Of a stretch of 64,000 nucleotides of DNA, positions 1-14,500 are shown in pieces. The stretch comes from Marthasterias glacialis. Its lineage: Eukaryota; Echinodermata; Asteroidea; Forcipulatida; Asteriidae. How positions within the stretch are numbered: position 1 is the first letter of the stretch; each line of letters starts with the position of its first letter. The stretch is taken from contig OU452219.1 of the NCBI GenBank assembly GCA_911728455.2, forward strand, positions 3,904,320-3,968,319, in the 5' to 3' direction. The translations under genes were made by a program, and so were the position numbers. The notes below the pieces were generated by a model that worked only from the letters and a program-made list of their open reading frames with translations, was not told where the DNA came from and ran no database searches.

Positions 1-1
1 G

Positions 2-90
<89 letters not shown>

Positions 91-110
91 GCTGTTGTTG
101 TTGTTAGTTG
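1..110. repeat. (GTT)n microsatellite at the window edge
   Basis: About 35 units of GTT, one interrupted by GCT near 93. It is cut by the window start. Confidence 0.97.
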
Positions 111-1594
111 GTTTCGAAAAGAGATGATGTTGTATCAACCTGACGTTTTGTCAAATCCCTCTTGATAGTTTTCAAGAGTAAAAACGCAAAATAATGTTTT
201 GATAAAAGTTGATTTGAGGATAGAGGTTAAAAAAAAAACCCAATGCAGACCCCAAAACTTTGGATACAACGATGAGAATGGTGTTTTATCCTTTGTGTGA
301 TACTCTGGGGGAGGGGTAGGGGAGGGTGGGGGGGGAGGGGGTTGATCCCATGGTCCAAAGAATTGGGGATGGATCCCCCGTAAGCCCTACCCCATAGAAT
401 TTACGCCCGGGCATCAAAATCATCATCCATAACAATAAAACGAAACCATAAAAGCGGAGTCAAGTTTCATTGGGTGGGTATACGACATACATATGTTGTT
501 CTATACATCAGCAAAATCGTGAAAGCTTTTCTACATAATGGACAATTTGGGGTTTTTTAACAAGAGGGACTAAAGGGAAACCCCCTTTTCCCCAAAGCGG
601 GGTGTTTTGGGGGTCGGTCGGCCACATCTGCTGTTTAAAATCGCAAATCCACACATGCCTGTAACCAAAGTCAACCAACAAACTAAATCAACGCAAATTA
701 ACTCCGGTCCAATCAATCTAAATAAAACCATTTTATGTTCCATTATTAAAAGGGAAACAAGTGGATGGTTTTATTGCAACTGATTGGAGTGCGGAGTTTT
801 ATTCGAAATCATGCTCGTCCAACCGACTTTCATTTTATAGACCCGTCCCAGGCCAATCTGATTCATGTCAGAGAGAGTATGGAGGGAACTTAACATTCGG
901 CGGCATGTAATAATTGATGGCATCATTAGCTAGACTGCGCCCGAACACTGGGACGATCTTCCCCCCTTCTCTGACGTCCGTCATGCACTGCTGCCGACAT
1001 CATTGTTACTCATAGCCACACAAACTGCCGCGTTGGTTTTCAGACCATTTTCATTAGAGCCTGACCCGCACTGAGAGGGAAAATGCCTCCCTTCTTTCCT
1101 TCGTTTCGCCTGGTTCGGGTTTTTAATCTCCACGGACCAGTGAATATCCATTTTCTTTCCCCTTTTCTCAACGACTCCGGTTGGCAGCTTGTGGCATACT
1201 TCATCAATTCAGCCAACGATCGATTTGTTAACAAATATTCATTTCGATTCAGTCATTTTCATAATGAATTTTATTTTTAAGCCGGGATGCGTCGAGTCAG
1301 ATTCAGTGGGCCTACGCACATCTCCGTTTCAAACGTTCCGGGTTCAGATATAGGGCGAGCCCTTAAAAAAAACCACGAACTCCTGCAAATTCAGTCAGTC
1401 GTGTAAGAAACCACTTACTGCTCTTTATTTAAAACATAAAAACACCGATGAATGATACACTTTTCGTTTCTCCGAAGAATACATTTCTTTACACAAATCT
1501 CCAAAACTCAAGTGCTCATTTTACACACTGTCTCAGGGAGTGCAAAACACTTGCAAAGTTAAAAAATAGAACTGTTCACAAATTTACACATAAC
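111..1594. other. unique-looking noncoding DNA left of the NPAS4-like exons
   Basis: No exon with family similarity was seen. It contains a G-rich stretch (306-341) that could form a quadruplex. It could be the first intron of the NPAS4-like gene or its upstream region. Confidence 0.5.
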
Positions 1595-1795
1595 TTACAT
1601 GGTATAAAGATGGTGGTAAACTTCCCTCGAAATATTTTTGTTGGAATACTATTGTCTTTGAGAAATGATTAAAACGGTTAATTTCGATCTTGTGAGTCCG
1701 AATTCCGATGTTTGAACACAATTAAAACCTGACCGATCGAGTTTTGACTTTCACAGGTTTGTTATTTCACGTTAGGTCAACATGCTGATTCTGGT
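1595..1795. repeat. fragment related to the TTAA-flanked inverted-repeat family
   Basis: ACATGGTATAAAG followed by a TTCCCTCGAAATATTT segment and CACAGGTTTGTTATTTCAC matches the order seen at 5010-5240 and in the elements at 24410-24776 and 27880-28236. Confidence 0.5.
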
Positions 1796-4700
1796 TTTTG
1801 ACAATGACCACCAATGTTGCCAACATTGGCAACTCCAGAGGGCCTTAATACAAGAGGCAACTTTAATGCATGGTCAACTTGAAGGCAAACAATTGCACGG
1901 CATGCAATACTCTCTAAAGTGTAAAAGAGTGAAAAACCGCTCGTTTTGTCCGCCATAACACTCGCGCAAAGACCTATATGGCGGCCAACTCTTTTTTTTT
2001 TAGAGTGAAGGACGGGTATTTTCAATTTGAGTCAGAGTGAGGTTTGCTCCGATTTCACTCAAAAAGGTTGATGCACAGTGAGTTTCACTCTCAAAAGAGC
2101 CAAACTGACACTACTCGGGCGAGAGAGTGAAATGTTCACTATTTTACATTTTCAGTGTATATTGGAGCACTTCGGTAGCACACAGGAGTAATTTTTCACG
2201 CAATGTTTTGTTGCCCCTCAAAAGTTAAGTGAAAATACAAACGTGATTGCTTTTGTTGTTGTTCTTGGAACTGTTTGCCTGCAATATTTTTTTTTACTCT
2301 TGATCTGAATTTACCCAATTGGAGTAAACTGAAATTTACTTTAGCTGTTAATTCAACTCGTTTAAAAAGGTCAAAGGTTAAGGTTTGAAAAGAAAAAGTC
2401 ACCACACATCTTCTAGAGTGTTTAGTAACCACATCTCACAACCAACATGTAAAAATGTCATGGGTGGTCACGTTGACAAAAATCCCCAAATCGCCCCAAT
2501 GCCACGCGTTACCCAAAGAGTTATAAATACCCAGAGAGTCATAAGTCTTGACGTCATTTTTGTCTCCAAACAATTTTTCTTGTCCCTTTTTTCCGGTGAT
2601 CATTTCCTTCGATCCGTCATTACGGTGACTGAGTTGCTACAACAGACGGTTTTTAAAAGCACCCAAAGTTCTATTCTCATCAGCCTTTCGAACTTCAACC
2701 CATGTTATCCCAGATTTCATCAACACAAAATGTCTAAAACAATATTTATATGTGCTGTGAACCTTCAGACATAACAAAAACAACATTGTGTGATCAAGGA
2801 AACGAGACGATTAAAACAAATGTTTGATGAATCTTTGTTGAAAGACTATACATTCATTTCCATTCAGTATTAACCCACCCCCATGAACTCACCAGAGTCA
2901 ACCCATCTTTGGAAACGCTGTATTTCTGGAAAATCGGCACATCGGTACAAAGGTTTTAAGAAAATGTAAGCTTTCATGAACATACTCCACTTGCTTTCCG
3001 GTAATATTACCAACACTATAATATGGATTACCTGATAAAGAACTTGGATGGAATAATAAAACAAAAACAAATAAGAACATCTCCCTGAAAGAGTGAAAGG
3101 TGCAGGGGGGGGGGGTAATATGAGGGTAACGGTCTTAAGACCCCTCCCCCATCTTTCTGTTGTGATTGTGACATCATCCACCATTGATTGCTCTGTCTAC
3201 GATCGTCCATTTTGAACTTGCCCATCAACGCACTACGCACCGAACACGTAATACGTATCCTTTATACACACGCTGCTCCGCATCAGAAACTCAACCCACT
3301 CAGCCAAATATCTATTTGTGTCCCACGTCTTTCTCAAATCTGGAAATTAAAAACTCTTTATTTCTGTTTTCTCCCCCCAAGTCCCCAGGAAGTTTCGGAT
3401 GACAGCAAACATCCTAATAATCTCCCATCCCGGTGAAACTTGGTTTTCTATAATTACCCTAGCGGCCCTATTGCTTTCCACCCCCCATGACACGGCTAAG
3501 GCCCCCCGTACCTCTAGGCCTCGTCAAGATAATGCCAAGCTGACGGTGCTCCTCCAGCAAAAGAAGAGACAGAAAGAAGAAAAAAACTACAATCAAAGAA
3601 GAAAACAAAAAACATACTCGCCGGATAGGAAATCATAAATGATACGCATGAACACAATTTCCCTCGAGGTCTTACACTAGATTAATTCGATTTAATTTGT
3701 GGGAGTATAGCAGCGTCCCGTACCGTACGCAAGCTCAGGGCAAGGTAGGGGCCTAAAAATATGTCTAATGATTAGTGAAAAAATCTGATCGGACGAGGCG
3801 GACCCGGTCCATCGGACTGGGGAAGGCAGATCTAATTTTACGTGCGGAACAAAGTACAGCGGGGTATTAGTAAGCGACGCGACTATCAATCATCCCCCGC
3901 TCCTTCGCCCCGGTTGATACCGCTCTATCCCCGGTCGGTGCCGACTAGCAGGCTCACTGGGATGAGTCTTGTTTTACGGAGTTTAGGGCTCCTGTATAGT
4001 CAAAACTATAAAAAAAAGAATGAGCGACGAGCTATGCTATCTCTTTCTGTGGCTTCATGGAATTAATAACCCAATATGGGAAAGAGGACCCTCTTCGAAC
4101 AAGACTAATCTTCCGTTCAGTTGAATCGAGTGTGGAAGAACTTCAAAACTAGTAGTCATAATTATCGTTCGCGAAAAACTTTGAGTTATTCGTTCAATTT
4201 ACTAAGTGCCGTAACCAGCAGGGGTAGGGGGGTAGGAACCCCCACTCAGAATCCTTGCCCCCTTTCCCCACCCCAAAAAAGAACAAAATGAATGATTCAC
4301 TACTTTAAAAAGCCCCTCCATTTTTCTTGCCCCGGCTTGCCCCCCACCTCCAGGTAAGAACAACTTCACCAAAAATTAACTGGATAATTAACTTAAGTTG
4401 TTTGGGCCATGCCACACGAGTCAATTTATTTACAGGCAACCCGTTCCAGAAGATCTTGAAGAAGAAACGGCATTTCCCACTTGAATTATCACATAATTTT
4501 ATCGGGATTGATAAGATTATGTTAGGATTGTTCATGTGATACCAAAATGTGTCCTTTTGCGCGTTCCTATGCTGGTTGTTCCTATCGTTGCCTGTAAAAG
4601 TTGCCCGTTGTGAGGCCCTAATTACATCTAACACTCCGAGATTTCGCATGGGCTCATACTGTTTAAATTATTTTAGGATCATTTTCATACAAGGCAATAT

Positions 4701-5009
4701 TAAAGAGTTCTGGTTCATAATCCCACCCCACCCCCACCCACCCCCCAAAAAAACCCACAATTATGCACATTCAATTTTCACAGACATTTTGGGGGTGATC
4801 GTAAGATACTGTAACAAAAAAAATGTCTCGCGTGCAATTAAAAAGTTCGTTTTTGAGTGCATTGGAGTTGGTTGCCTCCAATTTGCCGGTAAAAATTGCC
4901 GCATGTGATTAGAACGAATTGGGAATTCGTAAATGGGCATCCTGAAGAGTCTGACGCCATTGTAGGTCAAGGGTATGCACAACATTGATTCATAGTAGGC
5001 CTATTGTGC
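1796..5009. other. noncoding stretch before the PAS-A exon
   Basis: No bHLH exon was recognised. It contains a TATAAATA at 2522-2529 with a full CRE (TGACGTCA) at 2549-2556, C- and G-runs near 3100, 4220 and 4730, and a partial copy of the GTAAC/GCCCC element near 4205-4280. Confidence 0.45.
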
Positions 5010-5240
5010 AAAACTTACATGGTATATAAAAAATGGTCATGGTAAACAACTTCCCTTCAAATGCTTTTGCTTGGAATACTACAGTTGTAGAGTTGTAATC
5101 AAAAACCGTGATGTCTGAAAACAGTGAAAACATAAGTATGTCTCTTTTCCCCCACTATTTCTCGTGACTCCGGTGACAGATTGAGCTTAAATTTTCACAG
5201 GTTTGTCATTTCACAATGTTGGTTCACATAAAGTGCAAAT
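5010..5240. repeat. second fragment of the TTAA-flanked family
   Basis: It shares ACATGGTAT, CTTCCCTTCAAATGCTTTTG and TTTTCACAGGTTTGTCATTTC with 1595-1795. No clear ends were found. Confidence 0.45.
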
Positions 5241-5472
5241 TACTGGTCATATTTTGACCAATGTTGACCACGCCCTTTAAAAGCGCATAGCCTACTCGGG
5301 TCTGTCGTCCATTTTGCCTTTGGCTGACCCAGGGGGGGGGGGGGGGGAAGAATCCACCCTCCATGCATGCTAAGTACATGAGGTGATCGAATGCTATTAT
5401 TTCATCTCTTTTTGTTGTCAATAATTAGTCTTTATTTCCAAGTGGAATGTTTTTTGTTGTTATTTGTTTCAG

Positions 5473-5562
5473 GCATTGCACGGCTTTTTGTTGATGATGA
5501 CGAGACAAGGAAAGTTACTCTATATATCGGAAAACGTGACCGATTACCTCGGTCACTCCATG
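5473..5562 (+). CDS. NPAS4: NPAS4-like coding exon a (PAS-A start)
   Basis: Acceptor TTTGTTTCAG precedes GCATTGCAC in phase 0, and the donor is ATG|GTAATA. The exon encodes 30 residues, [16 protein letters not shown] to YLGHSM, which is the first beta strands of PAS-A. It is the most upstream exon found. An exon ending in phase 0 must precede it. Confidence 0.9.
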
Positions 5563-8500
5563 GTAATACTACCCTTGTTCTTATTCAAGTTAATGCGCAT
5601 GGAAAATTGTCTTTCTTTTTTATCAGGTAATAAACTGACTAAACATTGAAAAATTGACAAGAAAAATTGACTAGAACAGCATTTGAACCTGCGACCTCCG
5701 GATTAACCTGGTGGCACTCTACCAGCTGAGCTTTATCTATAGCCCTAATGTTGGTGAACTCCTTGTTTTGTCAATATCTTTGTTCGGGGTGCTAGTCAGA
5801 AGTCATTCAACCTTAAACAGCCGTCTGACCAGGGATAACACTCAGGTATACGATACAACCTGGGAAGCGGCGGGACAGGGATCACCTTAAGTGGATGCGA
5901 CTTTTTATTTATCAAGTGTTTTTTTTTAACCATTGTGCAACTTGGGAGTCGTTGCAACCTGCCTCTCAAGGGACCAGCTGCTGTCAGGCAAACGATGCAA
6001 ATTGGGAGGTTTTAAATTCCAATAATTGATTGGTCCCCATCTCCCCTCGATAACTTGCAAAAGGTTAAGGCTTTTTTTTTATGCCTTGTGTCTTTTTGGA
6101 AAACAAGAAAAACAGGTTACATGATACAATGCAATAATTTAATGGATATAACAATAACAAAATCTTTTGGAACTATTGTTCGAATTTAAATATTGATGAA
6201 TGGCTAATGGACGACACAGCTGGAAATAATATCACAGTATAAATGTTACAAAAAATTAAACAAGAATTTCGCCTTGGTTGCAGGTGGAACTGCTATCTAC
6301 AGGTGGCGATTTATACGAAGTAATCGACCCAAGAGACCACGCTGTAGTCCGAGCACAAATGGCCGTCGCCGGCACAAACTGCGGTACTAGTACCGAAACC
6401 GAATTTCAAGCTGGTAAGAGTCGATTTTGTCATATTAAGTGTGGATATAGTGATAGGCCATATTGTACAGCTGGAATTTCGATCAGTAACTGTGAGCTAG
6501 TATCGGCAAACTAAGTGATGAGGGTTGTATTCATCCCGTTCGCTGTTTATGGTGTTTTAGAGGCGGATCTAAGTCTCGGGGTGGGTGCACAGCAACAAAA
6601 AATGACGTGTAAAGGACAAGAACAAATTGGATTTTCTTTCCTGTTTGATTTGTCAAGAAACTTCATTGACAATCTGAGCCTGCTTTGTCATGTCTGTATA
6701 TGGCAGTGCCGATGAACAAGCTTTCAGTCATAATTAAACACTGTACCGAAGTTGAATCATGATTTTTGGAGAGCAATGGCAAACAATTTGTGAGTTCGGT
6801 GTGTTCATACAGTGTCACATTGCCTTCAAAGTACCGTCAATTGCCGTCACTTCTGTCGCAGGGCTGTCTCGTGCACTGAGAGTTGGTCATCATGGTCTGA
6901 AGTTGATCCTTTGTTAAAATGCAAAGCATCCAACCAACTTGGGGTCAACAGTGCGGTTGAACATCAGACGGGGTCTTCCAGAGAACTCATCCCTTTCTCG
7001 TAACTACAAATTTAATTGACCAAACTACCCATTTAATTAGTGAATTTTCAATTTCAATAATTGAAAATGTAATGACGGTGTCTCATCATGACCCAGGCTG
7101 AAGCTTGATGACTTTCGACCTATACCGCTTCACTCTCCCTTTCCCGCCATTTATAGTGCAGACCACGATTTGACGAACAAAATATCCCCAGTTAATTAAA
7201 ACACATCGCGCGCAGTTAACTCATACGATCACCAACTTTTTAATTATTGCTGAGAACCAATTCAACGATTAAAGTTTTTTTTTTTCATCCGTCGAGCTTT
7301 ACAGAAAGGATAATGGTTTCTGACTTTTGTAATATCCAGTATAGCTCACCGTGTCACGACAACTAAGACCCCCGCCTCACGAGGGGCATCCCCGTTTTTC
7401 TCCCGCGCTCTGATCCAAATATTTGCTCGTTGACTGATCGCGCGCGAATTTATTTTGTCTTAGTTAAAAACGTTTTCGCGCGTTTTTATATCCATAATTC
7501 CGCGCCGTCCCACGGGAGGATAAAAACGATGGCCGTGTGGTGCGGTTGTAGGTTGGCGATCTTTTTTTTTTTTTATTGCTTCAACCGAGAGGAAGTTGTT
7601 TGCTTTTTTCCCCCCCCCTCTCTCTCTCTCTCTCTCCCAGCCCGGCCTGGTCGAGATCATTCATGAGCTACGAGAGAGTGTGTTGGGCTGCTGGTGCTCG
7701 GTTTCTCTTTAGTCCACACCAGATGGCAAGTCCAACACGGACGTGAAAAAGTGGCAAGTTTGCGCCACTTGTCATCAGAAACGAAGAGAGGGGGGCTTAG
7801 CTTTCTAATCGCCGGTGCCTGGGCCAATTAAGTGCCGATTTAGACATGCAGAATGGAAAACAAATAGCGGTAGTGAGACCACAAAGGCCGACCCGGATAT
7901 GACCAGTCTCTTGCACAATGAGATAGGATTCACCGACTGGTCCCACAAGGGGCAATGTGGGTTTCTTTTACAAAAAGTGCCGGCGTTCTTGCACGCGTTT
8001 TTTATTCCACAAAAGCTTTCTGACGTATGCCCACTTAAAACATTCTCCTCTATCTATTTGGAAAAAAGAAGAAGAAGCTATTACTGCCATGAGGAAGTTC
8101 CATTATAACAGACCGTTATAAGGCGTATACGCCATCTTTTTCTCCTGTATAAATCGATGGAACCAAACCGAGGCTGAACGGAAAATAGTCTGGTAGTTTT
8201 TGTTTTGGTGACTCTTGTTACACACAGGGAATGCAACATTATTATTCTTATTTACTTTGCCAATGGGAAGAAAGCTACATACAAACAGTGAAAAAAAATA
8301 TATAAAAAGTACAAACGAGCAAGTTTAAATAAAAGCTGGGAGAGGCTGGTCGGAAAGGAGAAATATGAATGATGGGTGGGGGTGGGTGGGAGGAATGACT
8401 GCTGAACCACAGAGCAGACTATGCGATTATCTATGTCTGATTCCCTGTGCGATGCTATTAAATTAGCGTGGTGACACTGAAGAGGGTCCAACTTCCTTTC

Positions 8501-11500
8501 CAGCCTCAACTCACTTTAACAAAAGGAAGACCGTGTTGGCTCACCAAGGTAGTGGCGTAACTAAGGGAGGGGCCACCCGGGTGCCCCCCATTTGAAATCT
8601 GGACTTTTGAGATTAAAAATTACCAGAATAAAATGTTACATTTTATGAGCTTTTATGTAGTAATTTCAATGGTTAAAACAATTTTTTTTTTTTTAGTATT
8701 TGCATGCAGAATGTATTTTGTTTCACCTCAATACGTCAGAAGAGTGCTGAAAAGGGGCTTGTTTATGAAAAATACAAACGGAAACTACACTTTTAATTGG
8801 CCAAAAGTGCCCCCCTAGGGAAAATGGTGCCCCCCTGTGCTCCCCTAAAATGTCACCCTAGTTACGGCGCTGCAGCAAGGTCACCGTTGAACACTGTTTA
8901 GAGTATATGGAAATCACGCCCGGCATGGGTAACAACGAAAAGGTATCAAAAGCTGCCCAACCTTTTTGCTATAAAAGTGACTTTCCGTTCCTCAAAATGC
9001 GCTTTCCAAATTTGACCATCATAACTGTCCTGTTGGTCTGGCTGGTACTCGCCCTGCTTCTCACCACCAACCTCGGTAAACGCAACAGCTGTATAGTCTA
9101 AAGCTGGGAACCTTCTAAAAACAAAGTAAACTACGAGTTCGGGACATGCGATGGTCTGATGGAGATATGATTCTTATAAAATATATATATATATATATAT
9201 ATATATTGTCCGGACGTTAACGCTGTCCGCGAGGTGTTTTGGCAGCAGAAGAATGGTTTACGAAAACGGTCAAGTCGTAATTACAAATATTATCCCGATA
9301 TTGATACTGTTAAGAGGATTGTATCGGATTAGATCCCCCCAGCCCCAGATCGGGTTCGTCTGCTCCCGTACCTAGGAGCACAGGCCGGAGAAAATCATGA
9401 AGACATACAGTTTTTTTTAATCACACCGTCGACATATCTGGGCCGCAGGTCTTCTCTATAGGCTAAGGCGCTTATGTAATTTATCGTGCTGATCTTTATT
9501 GATTTGTATGTAATAGGTTTCGGGGGGTAAGAAAAAGAGTTGCCCTAGTCGTTCCCATTCTTTTTATTTTTATTATTATTATTTTTTTTTATTATTATTA
9601 AAAACGCCAGTGAAAACTGTATTAAATGGGGCTGTATAATATGAACATCATTTGCAATTATGTTGATGTAGCGTTTGGCAAATCATCGTATTATAATAAT
9701 TGTAGTCATATAATAGTCATATTAGCTGGAATTTGGGGGGTTGGGGTGGGGACTTGGAAGGGGGCGGTCTCGAGACAATGATGCACAAGACCATTACGCG
9801 GCTCACCGCGCCTCGATCCACTGCTGAGCGATTCATGCAGGCCATTTTGGAATGAGTCTTGTTTTGGGGGATTTTTGTTGAGCAGATAGCTGTTGTCGAT
9901 GGGAGGGAAGGCACGCTCCTTTTTTCCCCTTCCCCGAAGAGACTTTCTTACCTTTAATCTATGACCTTTAACCTCGCAGCATTCTATTGTGAAAGGCTTT
10001 TGAACTTTTCACTTGTTCTTGCGGTGTTAGCCCCATCTTTATTCAAGCTTGTAAATTTTATTGTTCGCAATACTTTCTCTAATTCTCCCTGATCATAATT
10101 AATAAAATATAGCCGTGGTTTTCGAACCTGCTTCTCGTTCTCTTGCGTTTGATTTGATCCTGAAGATGACGAGAGCACACTAATCGAAACGTCGAGTTGT
10201 TACACCACCGTTCTTTTCGGAACCGCCACAGCTCAGGGAGAGATTTCATGTAGGGTCCTAAATGGTGTTATGCCAAACCTTACTCTATTTTATCTCTGCT
10301 TTTTTTAATTTAAAATTTTTTTTTATGGAAGTCGCCAGACACACAAGGCCAGTAAGCCACTCGAGGTGTGGGCTACAAATCAACTGTTTTATCCAGGGGC
10401 CGTTGCCACCTACTCCTGGGGCTGAAACAGGGTAACCCCCTTTACAGTCCTTAAGGATGTAGGCTTAGGTATCATCTATCAGAAGCCTGGCTGGTAGAGC
10501 AGAAGGCTCTACATCCCCAACTTTTACGGAGCAATTATGGTTAAGTGTCTTGCTCAAGGACACAAGCGTCATGACCGGGACTCGAACCCACACTCAGCCA
10601 CTGGAGCTTGAGTCCGATGCACTAACCACTCGGCCACGACACGCCACGTGCTGTGCACTTGTTTCAAGTCCTACCGTAATTTCTTTTAAAAAGTAAGCCC
10701 CAACCAATGGGTTTAAGGATTGTAAATGGAGACTGTGTTGACCTTTGACCCCACAGTTGACTTTCCCTTTTCCCTTTCTTATAGATGAAGACCGAACTTT
10801 CTTCTGCCGGATGAACACGTCACGGAACATGCGCCGTAAGGATCACTGCACGGATAACAAGGTATACCGATTCGCGAATGGGCATTTCATAATGATAGTC
10901 ATAGGCCGCGTCCGTATATTGATGGCATCGGCGGTGGCGTTCGGATTGCTGCTGAGGCCTTAGTCTTGGTGCAAGACGTTCCTTTTCTGTAGTCCACGAC
11001 CCATAAAAGTCCACGATCATCCACCCCATCTATTGGCGGCAATTCGTGATGGGGTGGATGTGGACTTTTATGGGTCGTGGACTTACAGAACAGGACCGTC
11101 TTGCACCAAGACTACTAAGGCCTGACTTTCAACGTTGTTGCTGCAGCCAACACTGTAGCCGTAGCCGAAGTCGCTTAATTGGGACGCGGCCTATGGAATT
11201 TCTACACGGGGAAAAAAACATGCGCAGTTTTATTCCCAACGGATAAAGCTGCACACCGCCATCACGCTGATATTTCACAGAAAATATCCACATAGCTTTC
11301 GCTTCAGTTTCCCCGTAGAATTCCCGGTGTTTCCCCTTTGTATTGTGTTTAGTATAAATGGTGAAATTACATCAATCACATTGGTTGCATGTACATGTAT
11401 TCTGTCAGTGAAGATTCTAACTTTGAGCCCGGAAGAAGGTCGGAAGCTGATGTACGACCTTTTCCGAAAAGTACAATATTATTGTTACCACAACAGGAGG

Positions 11501-14500
11501 TCACATGCAATAAAATGGCTCTTTTGAAGAAAAAAAAAAGTAGGGCATGGCCGTTGAATAGTTGTTGCTAGAATTACTCCCAATATATGTTTTTTCCCAC
11601 ATTCCAATGCGGAATTTAACCTTTCTGCAATGTCTTATAGGTAGCCCAGGTGACAGAAAACAGACCAAACTTTTCATAGTTTTCTTGAAACCTAATTTTG
11701 GACAGTAACGACATTGCTTACGACCTTTTTTCCGGTCACACTTTCGTTAGTGTGTACTTCTCCCGGGCACACGACGTAATGTTCACCCAAACTCACCAAA
11801 CGACTGTTTGGTCTGACATACGAACATCTATAAAGAGACATCACAACGATGAAGAGGGAAACGATATTTTAAACACCTTGTTTGGAATTAATGTTGTTTG
11901 CATGTGTTTATTTTTTATTTTTTAAATAGTTTTAAAGATTGACCACATATTTTGTATTTCGAGTCTATGCTGTGACTGCCAGGAAATCTGAGGATACGAA
12001 GGTTGAATAACGAGCGTAGCAACTCTACTTTTCATTTCAATATTATATCCTCTTGGTGATGACGTTTTGGAGCCGGAAGTGCAATGTAAACACATGGTAT
12101 ACATACGTGTACATTAACATTCGTTACACTGCACTTCCGGATCCAAAACGTCATCACTTACCAACAGGATATAGGGCTCCGTTTCATGCGCAACCACTAT
12201 AAACCTAGTTCCTTATTCCAGCAGTAGGCTATTATAACGATAACCATAGTTTATCGTTGGTCCTCATTTCAAAGTGGCCGTCCATCACTATAAACCTAGT
12301 TCCTTATTCCAACAGTATTCTAACGATAACCATAGTTTATCGTTGGTCCTCATTTCAAAGTGGCCGTCCATCACTATAAACCTAGTTCCTTATTCCAACA
12401 GTATTCTAACGATAACCATAGTTTATCGTTGGTCCTTATTTCAAAGTGGCCGTCCATCACTATAAACCTAGTTCCTTATTCCAACAGTATTCTAACGATA
12501 ACCATAGTTTATCGTTGGTCCTCATTTCAAAGTGGCCGTCCATCACTATAAACCTAGTTCCTTATTCCAACAGTATTATAACGATAACCATAGTTTATCG
12601 TTGGTCCTCATTTCAAAGTGGCCGTCCATCACTATAAACCTAGTTCCTTATTCCAACAGTATTCTAACGATAACCATAGTTTATCGTTGGTCCTCATTTC
12701 AAACTGACCGTCCATCACTATAAACCTAGTTCCTTATTCCTCCAAGTATATATTCCAACGATAATGCATGAAGAGATAGTTGGTCCTTTAATAGATAGAC
12801 GAATTTCAAACTAACTGTCTACCTGGTTCAGTTTTTCTTTCATCAATTATTGTCAATAAAAATATTTACTTCTCGGTTTTTTTTTCACAACATGTGTTAT
12901 TAATTCCCCCTAAACTGCGATGCATCTGACAAACTATATTTGCCTATTACCCACACTGAAAAAATACAAAATACGAGTCGCACGGTGGCCTCCCGTCGTC
13001 AACTGACGAGCCCGTTGAGCCACCTAGCTTGGAGATATCTTCTCTAGAGTGCCGGGGTCGAGAGGGTTCACATCCAGCCAGGTCTGGCCCAATTTCACGG
13101 CACTGCTCACCACAGAACCCATGTGCTTATACGGTGCCCTTCAGAGCAAACGATTTGATATATGTTTACATTAATAGCGCAGAACTCCGTTGTAAGCAGA
13201 GCTGTGACATTGAGACCCGATTTGTTTTTCTTCCGGCATTGCATATTAACATACATTGTAAGACAAAACCAAATCATAATGTTACTCTTTGTTGTCTAAA
13301 AATATGCATTTATACGCCACACAACACGTAAAACCTGGGCCTAATTTTCTAGAGCTGCTTAAGCAGAAAATACTGCTTAAAATTTTTCTGCTAAGCAGAA
13401 ATGAGCAGGCGACCAGTCACAAATTGAACATGTGACATAGGAGTTTAGGCCGGTAACCTTATTTTGGTGAGCATAATTTGTTTGGGCTTAGCTACTTTTT
13501 GTGCTTAAACAGCTCTATGAAATTGGCCCCTGGTATTTTTATGTAAACTACAGCATGGCGGCCGTACTCGATTTCCCAAGGTGCGTTGCGGTACATTTAC
13601 AAGACGGAGCTTGTGTATTTTTATGGGCCAGACTGTAGGCCTATAACACATACACAAGTCAAACAAAATCACCGTGATATGTGCCGTTTCGGCTTGGGTT
13701 TAGGCCCCGTCAATTATTAAGAAAAAACATGTAGCATTCCATACGGGGCTTCAGACGGGCGGATGGAGACCAAGCCCAAGCAAAAGCCGTGGTTTCGTGT
13801 ACGGCCGACAACTTCGCAAGATATACTTTTTACGCGCGCGTTAGCCGTGGAATGAGGTGCATGCTGGTCTAGTCATCATTGTTATTATTATATGTTTCTG
13901 GTAAGGAAACCAGAGATCCCTCACAAGTTTGCTTAATCACTGTAGCTCTCAAGCCTGAGGAAGCCTGTAGATAAGGATGCTTGCTATCTAAACCAAAAAC
14001 ACCGGGGTAAACCCCTACTTTCAGGATAAGTGTTCTGGGTTCTTTTACGTGCACCACCCATACTAGTACGCGGGACCTACGGCTTAACGTCCCATCCGAA
14101 GGACAAAGCAATTATGGTAAAGTGTCTTGCTCAAGGACACAAGTGTCGCGACCGGGATTCGAACCCACACTCTGCTGCCAGCAACACCAGAACTTGAGTC
14201 CGGTGATCTTAAACGTTCGGCAACGACACTCCATATTATAATTTTGTCACTAACCAGATCATTCAACGGCATTTGATTTCTGAGCAGTAAGTTAATTGAA
14301 ACCGTCAATATATATGTTCCTAATTTATTTTTTAATAGGAATAATCAAATAAAAATCACCCGCGAAAATTTCACAGAAAAGGATGTTTAAGGTTTTTTTT
14401 AGAATGCTTGGGTTAACGGCCACATTATTTTGTTGTAAGTCATTACGCTAAAGTTATTTCAATTTCATAACCAGGCGGGATTCAGACACAATTTCATTTG

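Noticed and set aside
3690..4010. GC-rich block that might be a structural RNA
   Set aside because: I compared it by eye with U1, U2, U6, 5S and rRNA patterns and found no match.
3842..4066. Possible bHLH exon: RGISKRRDYQ and later LIPLYPRSVPTSRL vaguely recall the NPAS4/dysfusion basic region and helix
   Set aside because: A residue is missing in the basic motif, the INAEI helix is absent in that frame, no donor joins it in phase 0 to 5473, and the match needs frame changes. It is most likely chance.
10600..10650. Serine/leucine-type tRNA gene on the minus strand
   Set aside because: The tRNA-like part lacks a foldable complete cloverleaf and runs into a SINE body shared with several other copies.
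12274..12723. Four overlapping 63-codon ORFs with near-identical protein
   Set aside because: Product of the 86-bp tandem array: 86 is not a multiple of 3, so the frame shifts from unit to unit and no repeat protein is encoded.
12195..12825. CRISPR-like array
   Set aside because: Units are contiguous with no unique spacers, in an intron of an animal gene.
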